NCBI RefSeq assembly: GCF_000631985.1 | Contig: NZ_JFYN01000041.1 | Coordinates: 1 to 64,000 of the forward strand | Source: Pseudomonas sp. RIT288 | GTDB lineage: Bacteria; Pseudomonadota; Gammaproteobacteria; Pseudomonadales; Pseudomonadaceae | Direction of reading: 5' to 3' | DNA: 64,000 nt | Notes under the pieces: generated by a model | Seen by the model: only the letters and a program-made list of their open reading frames with translations | Databases searched by the model: none | Told to the model about the DNA's origin: nothing | Shown: in pieces, positions 8,400 through 15,618 of the stretch | Layout: each line of letters starts with the position of its first letter | Position numbering within the stretch: position 1 is the stretch's first letter | Program-made: the position numbers and the translations under genes

Positions 8400-9155
8400 A
8401 TGACTCAGATCGCCCGCATCAGCGACACCGGCAATGAACGCCGCCTGCAAGCCGAACGCCTGATCGGCGCCGAGGCCTTGCAGCAAGCCCAGGCCTTGCG
8501 CTTCAGCGTATTCAGCGGCGAGTTCAACGCCAAGCTGAAAGGCGCGGAACTGGGTCTGGACATGGATGACTATGATGTTCACTGCAGCCACATCGGCGTG
8601 CGTGACCTGAACACCGGGCGTCTGGTCGCCACTACCCGCTTGCTCGATCACACGGCTGCCAGCGGTCTGGGCCGTTTTTACAGCGAAGAAGAATTCAGCC
8701 TGCACGGCCTCGCCCATCTGCAAGGCCCGATCCTCGAAATCGGCCGTACCTGCGTCGACCCGGCCTACCGCAACGGCGGCACCATCGCCGTGCTCTGGGG
8801 GGAACTGGCCGAAGTGTTGAATCAGGGCGGCTACAGCTACCTGATGGGTTGCGCGAGCATTCCAATGCAGGACGGCGGCGTGCAGGCCCACGCAATCATG
8901 CAGCGTCTGCGCGAACGTTATCTGTGCACCGAACACTTGCGCGCCGAACCGAAGAAGCCGCTGCCGTCGCTGGACATTCCATCGAACGTGATCGCCGAAA
9001 TGCCGCCGCTGCTCAAGGCCTACATGCGTCTGGGTGCGAAGATCTGCGGCGAGCCGTGCTGGGACGAAGACTTCCAGGTCGCCGACGTGTTCATCCTGCT
9101 CAAGCGCGACGAACTTTGCCCGCGCTACGCCAAGCACTTCAAGGCGGCCGTGTGA
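8400..9155 (+). CDS. olsB: L-ornithine N-alpha-acyltransferase OlsB
   Basis: The 251-residue protein is a GNAT-fold acyltransferase of the OlsB family. It would transfer a 3-hydroxyacyl group from ACP to ornithine to give lyso-ornithine lipid, the first step in ornithine lipid synthesis at the cytoplasmic membrane. Recognisable features are ALRFSVFSGEFNA near the start, RLVATTRLLDH, the ILEIGRTCVDPAYRNGG acyl-donor region, and YLMGCASIPMQDGG. Its TGA overlaps the olsA ATG (TGATG), so the second enzyme of the pathway is translationally coupled. Confidence 0.93.
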   Translation: MTQIARISDTGNERRLQAERLIGAEALQQAQALRFSVFSGEFNAKLKGAELGLDMDDYDVHCSHIGVRDLNTGRLVATTRLLDHTAASGLGRFYSEEEFSLHGLAHLQGPILEIGRTCVDPAYRNGGTIAVLWGELAEVLNQGGYSYLMGCASIPMQDGGVQAHAIMQRLRERYLCTEHLRAEPKKPLPSLDIPSNVIAEMPPLLKAYMRLGAKICGEPCWDEDFQVADVFILLKRDELCPRYAKHFKAAV

Positions 9156-9949
9156 TGAGCCGGTTGCGCGTGTACGCGCGGATCGCGCGGGTGCTGCTGG
9201 TGGTGGCGCTGGGTTTGACCATGGCCAGCGTCTTCGGCGTGTTCGAACGTCTGGGTCTGGCGCACTCGATGCAACGTCGGCAGCGCTGGTCGCGGTTTTT
9301 CATGGCGCGTCTGAGCCATGCCTTGCCCTTTCGCGTGACCGTGCACGGCGAGTTGCCGAAGCAGCCGATGCTGTGGGTCAGCAATCATGTGTCATGGACT
9401 GACATTCCGCTGCTGGGCATGCTCACGCCGCTGTCGTTTCTGTCCAAGGCCGAAGTGCGCACCTGGCCGGTGGCCGGTTGGCTGGCGGCGAAGGCCGGCA
9501 GTCTGTTCATCCGTCGCGGTTCGGGCGACAGCCAGTTGATCCGCAAACAGATGACCCGTCACCTGCAAACGCAACATCCGCTGCTGATGTTCCCGGAAGG
9601 CACCACCACCGATGGCCGTTCGCTGCGCACCTTTCATGGTCGCTTGCTGTCGGCGGCCATCGATTCAGAGGTGATGCTGCAACCGGTGGCGATCCGTTAT
9701 CTGCGCGATGGCGAAATCGACGCGCTGGCGCCGTTCATTGGTGACGATGATTTGCTGTCGCACCTGATGCGTCTGTTCAGCAACGACTGCGGCGATGTCG
9801 AAGTGCATCTGCTCAAGCCGATCGCCTGTCAGGGCCGCGAGCGTGCGGCGCTGGCGTTCGAAGCGCAGCAGGCGGTGCAGAAGGCGTTGTTTGGTGAGGT
9901 GGCCAAACCGGCCGAGCCACGCCGCGCAGGCGAACTGATCGCTGCCTGA
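9155..9949 (+). CDS. olsA: Lyso-ornithine lipid O-acyltransferase OlsA (PlsC family)
   Basis: The 264-residue protein has a hydrophobic N-terminal segment (VLLVVALGLTMASVFGVF) and the PlsC/LPLAT motifs: block I NHVSWTD (HX4D), LFIRRGSGD, and block III FPEGTTTDG. It would add the second acyl chain to lyso-ornithine lipid made by OlsB. The ATG at 9155 overlaps the olsB stop; a longer frame continues upstream but is inside olsB. A REP doublet follows the gene. Without the olsB neighbour one would call it a generic 1-acyl-glycerol-3-phosphate acyltransferase. Confidence 0.9.
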   Translation: MSRLRVYARIARVLLVVALGLTMASVFGVFERLGLAHSMQRRQRWSRFFMARLSHALPFRVTVHGELPKQPMLWVSNHVSWTDIPLLGMLTPLSFLSKAEVRTWPVAGWLAAKAGSLFIRRGSGDSQLIRKQMTRHLQTQHPLLMFPEGTTTDGRSLRTFHGRLLSAAIDSEVMLQPVAIRYLRDGEIDALAPFIGDDDLLSHLMRLFSNDCGDVEVHLLKPIACQGRERAALAFEAQQAVQKALFGEVAKPAEPRRAGELIAA

Positions 9950-9953
9950 AACA

Positions 9954-10022
9954 CAAAAGATCGCAGCCTTCGGCAGCTCTACACCGATCCCCTGTAGGCG
10001 CTGCCGAAGGCTGCGATCTTTT
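9954..10022. repeat. REP doublet (REPIN), GATCGCAG family
   Basis: Inverted pair of units between convergent olsA and acpH, only 4 bp beyond the olsA stop and 8 bp from the acpH stop. The left unit has lost one base (CAGCTCTACA instead of CAGCTCCTACA). Confidence 0.88.
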
Positions 10023-10030
10023 GATCCTGG

Positions 10031-10603
10031 CTATCCCTGTGAAGCAGCAAAATCCTGAAGCTGGGGGTAGAACAAACGGAAATCCTCACTCAGCGGCTCA
10101 TACAAGCGCCGCAATTCCTGCATCGCCGCCGCCAATTCCTCAGGCCGGGTCAGACGCCGGGAGATTCCGCGCAGCACCTGCTCCAGCACTTCAAACTCCT
10201 GATACGAACCCAGCCAGTCATTGGCAACCATGTGCGGTGCAATTTTCGCCAGGCGCTCGGGCAATTGCCGTTCATTCGACAGCACCCGGTAAACGTCGCG
10301 GGTGAAATGCTCCAGCGGCCGATCGGCGTACAGCGTCCAGTCGCGGGCCAGGCAATGGTCGAAAAACACATCGAGGACAATCCCGGCATAACGCCGCCGG
10401 GTCTCGGTGAAACGCCCGAGGGCGATGTCCACCAAGGGGTGGCGATCGGTGAACACATCAATCCGCCGATGCAGCTGAATCGCCGCTTCAATCTGCGGCG
10501 CAAATTGCCCCTGCAGCCGGCCTTTGACGAAATCGCCATACAGACTGCCGAGTAATTGCTCGGGGTGCTGGCCTCCGAGGTGTAAATGTGCGAGATAGTT
10601 CAT
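10031..10603 (-). CDS. acpH: Acyl carrier protein phosphodiesterase AcpH
   Basis: The 190-residue protein matches AcpH: the start MNYLAHLHL, GSLYGDFVKG, LHRRIDVFTDRHP and the metal-binding type DVFFDHCLARDW. It removes the 4'-phosphopantetheine prosthetic group from holo-ACP in the cytoplasm, using a divalent metal in an HD-like fold. It faces the olsBA pair, whose OlsB uses acyl-ACP, but it is on the other strand and not part of that operon. Confidence 0.9.
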   Translation of the reverse strand: MNYLAHLHLGGQHPEQLLGSLYGDFVKGRLQGQFAPQIEAAIQLHRRIDVFTDRHPLVDIALGRFTETRRRYAGIVLDVFFDHCLARDWTLYADRPLEHFTRDVYRVLSNERQLPERLAKIAPHMVANDWLGSYQEFEVLEQVLRGISRRLTRPEELAAAMQELRRLYEPLSEDFRLFYPQLQDFAASQG

Positions 10604-10659
10604 GGGCGCAGCTTATCACTGCGCGCTTTCATCGTTACAGCACACGTATCGTTATAACC

Positions 10660-10750
10660 CGATATACCGATTTATGCGGTCGTCAGATCAAATTCATATT
10701 GGTATATCGCGAAGTACCGATTTAAAGTTCGCCTCATCGCGATATAGCGC
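10660..10750 (+). promoter_or_regulatory. Repeat-rich operator region upstream of the arsR-like gene
   Basis: GATATACC (10661-10668) and GGTATATC (10701-10708) form an inverted pair. TACCGATTTA occurs twice exactly (10665-10674 and 10715-10724), 50 bp apart, and CGATATAGCG follows at 10740. This density of related half-sites just before a small winged-helix regulator suggests an autoregulatory operator controlling the regulator-exporter-reductase unit. Confidence 0.55.
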
Positions 10751-10772
10751 TACACATCACGAGCACAAAGCC

Positions 10773-11093
10773 ATGAACCTCGACCTCGACGAAATAATAA
10801 AAGCCCTGGCGCACCCAGTACGGCGAGACATCCTCATCTGGCTGAAAGACCCCAAAGCCCAGTTTCCTGAGCAGATTCACAACCACGAGTACGGCATCTG
10901 CGCCGGGCAGATCGATCAACGCTGCGGCCTGTCGCAGTCGACGGTCTCCGCCCACCTGGCGACCCTGCAACGTGCAGGTCTGATCAGCAGCCAGAAAGCC
11001 GGCCAGTGGCACTTTTTCAAACGCAACGAGGACGTGATCCAGGCGTTCCTCGACGCCATCGTCAAAGAGCTCAGCGCTCCCACAAGGAATTGA
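10773..11093 (+). CDS. ArsR-family winged-helix transcriptional regulator
   Basis: The 106-residue protein is an ArsR-type repressor: an N-terminal helix (LDEIIKALAHPVRRDILIWL), a recognition region CGLSQSTVSAHLATLQRAGL, and a wing (SSQKAGQWHFFKRN). It lacks the CxC metal motif, so a metal ligand is unlikely; a reactive or xenobiotic ligand is plausible given the neighbours. A longer frame opens upstream, but the start at 10773 gives the usual family length. The next gene begins 5 bp after the stop. It most likely controls its own operon through the repeats at 10660-10750. Confidence 0.88.
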   Translation: MNLDLDEIIKALAHPVRRDILIWLKDPKAQFPEQIHNHEYGICAGQIDQRCGLSQSTVSAHLATLQRAGLISSQKAGQWHFFKRNEDVIQAFLDAIVKELSAPTRN

Positions 11094-11098
11094 TTCAA

Positions 11099-12265
11099 AT
11101 GCCCCTCTCGCTACTCATTCTGGCCTTGAGCGCCTTCGCCATCGGCACCACCGAGTTCGTCATCATGGGCCTGCTGCCCGATGTGGCGGCCGACCTCGGT
11201 GTGTCGATTCCCGGCGCCGGGTGGCTGGTAACCGGTTACGCCCTGGGCGTGGCCATCGGTGCGCCGTTCATGGCACTGGCCACCGCCAGACTGCCGCGCA
11301 AGGCCGCACTGGTAGCGCTGATGGGCATTTTCATCGTCGGTAACCTGCTGTGTGCCATCGCCAGTGACTACAACGTGCTGATGTTTGCCCGTGTCATCAC
11401 CGCGCTGTGCCACGGTGCGTTCTTCGGTATCGGTTCTGTGGTAGCTGCCGGGCTGGTGGCGCCGAACAAACGGGCGTCGGCCGTGGCGCTGATGTTCACC
11501 GGCCTGACCCTGGCCAACGTGCTCGGTGTACCGCTGGGTACCGCGCTGGGCCAGGAAGCCGGCTGGCGTTCGACCTTCTGGGCGGTGACCGTGATTGGTG
11601 TGGTGGCGCTGATCGGTCTGATGCGCTTCCTGCCGGCCAAGCGTGACGAGGAAAAACTCGACATGCGCGCCGAACTCGCCGCCCTCAAAGGTGCCGGCAT
11701 CTGGCTGTCGCTGAGCATGACCGCGCTGTTCGCCGCGTCGATGTTCACCCTCTTCACCTACGTCGCGCCGCTGCTCGGCGATGTCACGGGTGTCTCGCCA
11801 AAAGGCGTGACCTGGACCCTGCTGCTGATCGGCCTCGGTCTGACGGTGGGCAACATCATCGGCGGCAAACTGGCGGACAAGCGTCTCGGCGCGACACTGA
11901 TTGGCGTGTTCGTGGCGATGGCGGTGGTTTCCACCGTGCTGAGCTGGACCAGCGTTGCGCTGATCCCGACGGAGATCACCCTGTTCCTCTGGGCCACCGC
12001 ATCCTTTGCCGCCGTCCCGGCGCTGCAAGTCAACGTGGTGACCTTCGGCAAAGCCGCACCGAACCTGGTGTCGACCCTGAACATCGGCGCTTTCAACATC
12101 GGCAACGCCTTGGGCGCCTGGGTCGGCGGCAGCGTCATCGCCCACGGTTTCGGCCTGACCAGCGTGCCCCTGGCCGCCGCCGCACTGGCCGTGCTCGCGC
12201 TGCTGGTGACCCTGATCACTTTCCGTCAGAACGGCGATGCCGGCCTGGCCCCTGCTACCCACTGA
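11099..12265 (+). CDS. MFS exporter of the AraJ/YdhP type
   Basis: The 388-residue protein has about twelve hydrophobic helices and the drug:proton antiporter pattern of the DHA1 group: LSAFAIGTTEFVIMGLLPD in helix 1, GWLVTGYALGVAIGAPFMA in helix 2, and GAFFGIGSVVAAGLV in helix 5. AAGGAAT precedes the ATG at 11099, so earlier in-frame starts inside the regulator gene are not used. It sits between an ArsR-type regulator and an ene-reductase, which suggests export of an electrophile, quinone or other xenobiotic. The exact substrate cannot be read from sequence. Confidence 0.88.
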   Translation: MPLSLLILALSAFAIGTTEFVIMGLLPDVAADLGVSIPGAGWLVTGYALGVAIGAPFMALATARLPRKAALVALMGIFIVGNLLCAIASDYNVLMFARVITALCHGAFFGIGSVVAAGLVAPNKRASAVALMFTGLTLANVLGVPLGTALGQEAGWRSTFWAVTVIGVVALIGLMRFLPAKRDEEKLDMRAELAALKGAGIWLSLSMTALFAASMFTLFTYVAPLLGDVTGVSPKGVTWTLLLIGLGLTVGNIIGGKLADKRLGATLIGVFVAMAVVSTVLSWTSVALIPTEITLFLWATASFAAVPALQVNVVTFGKAAPNLVSTLNIGAFNIGNALGAWVGGSVIAHGFGLTSVPLAAAALAVLALLVTLITFRQNGDAGLAPATH

Positions 12266-12295
12266 TTAACCACTTAACTGACGAGGGTTGTACAC

Positions 12296-13345
12296 ATGGC
12301 AACTATTTTCGATCCGATCAAACTGGGCGACCTTGAGCTGTCCAACCGCATCATCATGGCCCCGCTGACCCGTTGCCGCGCTGATGAGGGCCGCGTACCG
12401 AACGCGCTGATGGCCGAGTACTACGTGCAACGCGCCTCCGCCGGCCTGATTCTGTCCGAAGCCACTTCGGTGACGCCGATGGGCGTTGGCTACCCGGACA
12501 CTCCGGGCATCTGGTCCAACGACCAGGTGCGCGGCTGGACCAACGTGACCAAAGCCGTGCACGCTGCCGGCGGCAAGATCGTCCTGCAACTGTGGCACGT
12601 CGGCCGCATCTCGCACCCGTCGTACCTGAACGGTGAAACCCCGGTCGCGCCGAGCGCCATCCAGCCTGAAGGTCACGTCAGCCTGGTTCGCCCACTGGCC
12701 GACTACCCGACTCCGCGTGCTCTGGAAACCGCTGAAATCGCCGAGATCGTCGAGGCCTACCGCACCGGTGCCGAAAACGCTAAAGCAGCCGGCTTCGACG
12801 GTGTGGAAATCCACGGCGCCAACGGTTACCTGCTCGACCAGTTCCTGCAAAGCAGCACCAACCAGCGCACCGACAACTACGGCGGCTCCCTGGAGAACCG
12901 TGCACGTCTGCTGCTGGAAGTGACTGACGCTGCGATCGACGTCTGGGGCGCCGGCCGTGTCGGCGTGCATCTGGCACCTCGCGCCGACTCCCACGACATG
13001 GGCGACGACAATCTGGCCGAGACCTTCACTTATGTGGCTCGCGAGCTGGGCAAGCGCGGCATCGCCTTCATCTGCTCCCGCGAGAAAGAAGGCGCCGACA
13101 GCCTCGGCCCACAGCTGAAAGAAGCTTTCGGCGGCGCGTACATCGCCAACGAACGCTTCACCAAGGACAGCGCCAATGCCTGGCTGGCAGAAGGCAAGGC
13201 TGATGCGGTGGCGTTCGGCGTACCGTTCATTGCCAACCCGGATCTGCCAGCACGTCTGAAGGCCGACGCGCCGCTGAACGATGCTCGTCCTGAGCTGTTC
13301 TACGGCAAGGGCCCGGTCGGTTATCTCGATTATCCGACGCTGTAA
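12296..13345 (+). CDS. xenB: Old-yellow-enzyme-type ene-reductase (xenobiotic reductase B / NemA-like)
   Basis: The 349-residue flavoprotein belongs to the old yellow enzyme family. It should use FMN and NADPH to reduce activated alkenes, maleimides, nitrate esters or nitroaromatics in the cytoplasm. Visible motifs are NRIIMAPLTRCRADEG, LQLWHVGRISHPSYL, IHGANGYLLDQFLQ with the His173/Asn176 pair that binds the substrate carbonyl, RTDNYGGSLENR, and the typical end YGKGPVGYLDYPTL. The sequence resembles P. fluorescens XenB. It is the last gene of the arsR-MFS-xenB unit and is followed by a strong terminator. Confidence 0.9.
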   Translation: MATIFDPIKLGDLELSNRIIMAPLTRCRADEGRVPNALMAEYYVQRASAGLILSEATSVTPMGVGYPDTPGIWSNDQVRGWTNVTKAVHAAGGKIVLQLWHVGRISHPSYLNGETPVAPSAIQPEGHVSLVRPLADYPTPRALETAEIAEIVEAYRTGAENAKAAGFDGVEIHGANGYLLDQFLQSSTNQRTDNYGGSLENRARLLLEVTDAAIDVWGAGRVGVHLAPRADSHDMGDDNLAETFTYVARELGKRGIAFICSREKEGADSLGPQLKEAFGGAYIANERFTKDSANAWLAEGKADAVAFGVPFIANPDLPARLKADAPLNDARPELFYGKGPVGYLDYPTL

Positions 13346-13375
13346 GCGTTATTCAGTACGAAGCAGCAGAAACGC

Positions 13376-13408
13376 AAAAGCCCCGACTCGCAAGAGCCGG
13401 GGCTTTTT
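13376..13408 (+). terminator. Rho-independent terminator after xenB
   Basis: AAAAGCCCCG and CGGGGCTTTTT form a GC-rich stem closed by a short loop and followed by a T run, 30 bp beyond the xenB stop. Confidence 0.9.
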
Positions 13409-13560
13409 CTTGGGCGCCCGGTAGGGGGCCGCTAACATTCCTTCACAGGGACGACACAAAATCCCTACAAAATCCGTAGCCCGCTACGTTTAAACTCGCG
13501 GTTCGGGTGTATCAAAAAGCAGGCCGATTGACATAACCTGTGCCAATTACGCGTTTTGTT

Positions 13561-14193
13561 TCATTTGCGCAGGCTGGGGCTCAGGCGCAGCATATCCAGC
13601 CCCGTATCGACCCAGCGCTCGGCTTCGGCATGCAATTGAAAGCTGTCCGGCGCCAATAGCCATCCATACAGGAGGCCATCGATATACGCATGAATGCTGA
13701 TGGCCGCCCGGGCAGTGTCGAGATCTTCCGGCAACTGGCCGCGATTGACCGCATTACGCAGGGTCAGACCGATGCGCAGGTTGCAATCGAGACTGGCCGT
13801 GCGGCGCTGCTGGCGCAGATCGCACATTTCATCGGTGAATTCGCACTTATGAAACAGAATCTCGTTGATGCGACGGGTCTTCGGATCCAGGGCTACCTGA
13901 TGGAACAGATGAATCAACAGCTTGCGCATGCACCCCAACGGGTCGAGTTCGTCCTCGCTCTCGCTGGCCTTGGCCAATTCATCCAGCGGTTCATGCAGGC
14001 TGTCGAGCATCGCCTGCACCAGATCAGCCTTATTGCTGAAATGCCAATAGATGGCACCGCGCGTGACGCCGGCCAGCGTCGCGATATCCGCCAGGGTCGT
14101 GCGGGCCACGCCCCTTTCATAAAACGCTTTCTCGGCCGCTTCGAGAATCTGGCTGCGCGTTTCCTGAGCTTCCTCTTTGGTACGACGGACCAT
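13561..14193 (-). CDS. emhR: TetR-family repressor of the efflux operon (EmhR/TtgR type)
   Basis: The 210-residue protein has the TetR helix-turn-helix (TTLADIATLAGVTRGAIYW, about residues 32-51) and a ligand domain closely resembling TtgR/EmhR (RINEILFHKCEFTDEMCDLR, HAYIDGLLYGWLLAPDSF). It is divergent from emhABC across a 267-bp gap that contains a TtgR-like operator. In relatives, phenolics and antibiotics release the repressor and induce the pump. The name EmhR is used because the host looks like P. fluorescens; TtgR or ArpR would be equivalent names. Confidence 0.92.
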   Translation of the reverse strand: MVRRTKEEAQETRSQILEAAEKAFYERGVARTTLADIATLAGVTRGAIYWHFSNKADLVQAMLDSLHEPLDELAKASESEDELDPLGCMRKLLIHLFHQVALDPKTRRINEILFHKCEFTDEMCDLRQQRRTASLDCNLRIGLTLRNAVNRGQLPEDLDTARAAISIHAYIDGLLYGWLLAPDSFQLHAEAERWVDTGLDMLRLSPSLRK

Positions 14194-14342
14194 GGCAGTA
14201 AAACCTCAAACGGGATGTTTCAGGGATGGCTGAATATCCGCTGAATAAAGAGGGGGCTGATCTCTCACGAATCGGCTCCCCGGCCTACAATTTCAAACCT
14301 TGCGACGCATTTTGTAACAGAGTGGGTGCGCCCCCGGGCTAT

Positions 14343-14364
14343 TTACAAACAACCATGAACGTAA
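14343..14364. promoter_or_regulatory. TtgR/EmhR-type operator
   Basis: TTACAAACAACCATGAACGT followed by AA is almost the TtgR operator known from P. putida ttgR-ttgA, with TTAC and GTAA at its ends. It lies between emhR and emhA, about 100 bp before emhA, and should let one repressor control both directions. Confidence 0.75.
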
Positions 14365-14460
14365 GTATATTCCTTAGCAAGCTACTTATCCACTCGACCC
14401 GATTTTTTTAACCTTTCACACTTCTTGTGCGCAATGCGCGCGCCTGACCCGAGGATCTTC

Positions 14461-15615
14461 ATGCAATTCAAGCCAGCTGTTACCGCTCTGGTCACTGCCG
14501 TCGCCCTGGCATCGCTGCTCAGCGGATGTAAAAAGGAAGAAGCGGCTCCAGCCGCTCCGCCTCCTCAGGTCGGCGTCGTCACCCTGCAACCACAAGCCTT
14601 CACCCTCACGTCGGAACTGCCGGGGCGCACCAGTGCGTACCGCATCGCGGAAGTTCGACCACAGGTCAACGGCATCATTCTCAAGCGTCTGTTCAAGGAA
14701 GGCGGCGACGTCAAAGCCGGCCAGCAGTTGTATCAGATCGATCCGGCCGTCTATGAAGCGACCCTGAAAAGCGCTGAAGCCAGCCTGCGTTCGACCAAGT
14801 CGATCTCCGACCGCTACAAGCAACTGGTCGATGAACAGGCCGTGAGCCGCCAGGAATACGACACCGCCGTCGCCAATCGCATGGAATCGGAAGCGTCGCT
14901 GCAGAGTGCGCAGATCAACGTGAAATACACCAAGGTCTACGCGCCGATCTCCGGCCGCATTGGCCGTTCTTCGGTGACCGAAGGCGCGCTGGTCAGCAAT
15001 GGTCAGGCCGACGCGATGGCGACGATCCAGCAACTGGACCCGATCTACGTCGACGTCACTCAGTCCTCGGTTGAGCTGCTGGAACTGCGCCGCGAGCTGG
15101 AAAGCGGTCGCCTGCAGAAGGCCGGCGACAACTCGGCAGCGGTCAAGCTGACCCTCGAGGACGGCAGCCAGTACAAGCTCGACGGCAAGCTGGAATTCTC
15201 CGAAGTATCGGTTGATCCGACTACCGGTTCCGTGACCTTGCGCGCCGTGTTCCCGAACCCGGATCACACCCTGCTGCCAGGCATGTTCGTCCGTGCTCAG
15301 TTGCAGGCCGGGGTCAACGCCGCGGCCATTCTCGCGCCGCAACAAGGCGTGACCCGTGACCTCAAGGGTACCCCGACCGCACTGGTTGTCGGCCCGGACA
15401 ACAAGGTTGAACTGCGTCAGCTCAAGGCCAGCCGTACCGTTGGCAGCCAGTGGCTGATCGAGGATGGCCTGAAAGCCGGCGATCGTCTGATCACCGAAGG
15501 TCTGCAATACGTTCACCCAGGTGCCCAGGTCAACCCGACCGAAGCGACCAACGTAGCCAAGAACCCGGCCCCCGCTCAAGCAGCTGACAAAGCCGCTGGC
15601 GGCAAAGGGGAGTAA
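14461..15615 (+). CDS. emhA: RND efflux periplasmic adaptor lipoprotein EmhA (MexA/TtgA type)
   Basis: The 384-residue membrane-fusion protein carries a lipoprotein signal ending ASLLSGC (Cys23), a lipoyl/barrel-sandwich domain (TSELPGRTSAYRIAEVRPQV; YAPISGRIGRSSVTEGALV), a coiled-coil hairpin between its halves, and a beta-barrel region (VDPTTGSVTLRAVFPNPD). It bridges the inner-membrane pump EmhB and the outer-membrane channel EmhC. The ATG at 14461 is chosen because the signal peptide begins there. emhB follows after 3 bp. Confidence 0.93.
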   Translation: MQFKPAVTALVTAVALASLLSGCKKEEAAPAAPPPQVGVVTLQPQAFTLTSELPGRTSAYRIAEVRPQVNGIILKRLFKEGGDVKAGQQLYQIDPAVYEATLKSAEASLRSTKSISDRYKQLVDEQAVSRQEYDTAVANRMESEASLQSAQINVKYTKVYAPISGRIGRSSVTEGALVSNGQADAMATIQQLDPIYVDVTQSSVELLELRRELESGRLQKAGDNSAAVKLTLEDGSQYKLDGKLEFSEVSVDPTTGSVTLRAVFPNPDHTLLPGMFVRAQLQAGVNAAAILAPQQGVTRDLKGTPTALVVGPDNKVELRQLKASRTVGSQWLIEDGLKAGDRLITEGLQYVHPGAQVNPTEATNVAKNPAPAQAADKAAGGKGE

Positions 15616-15618
15616 CTC

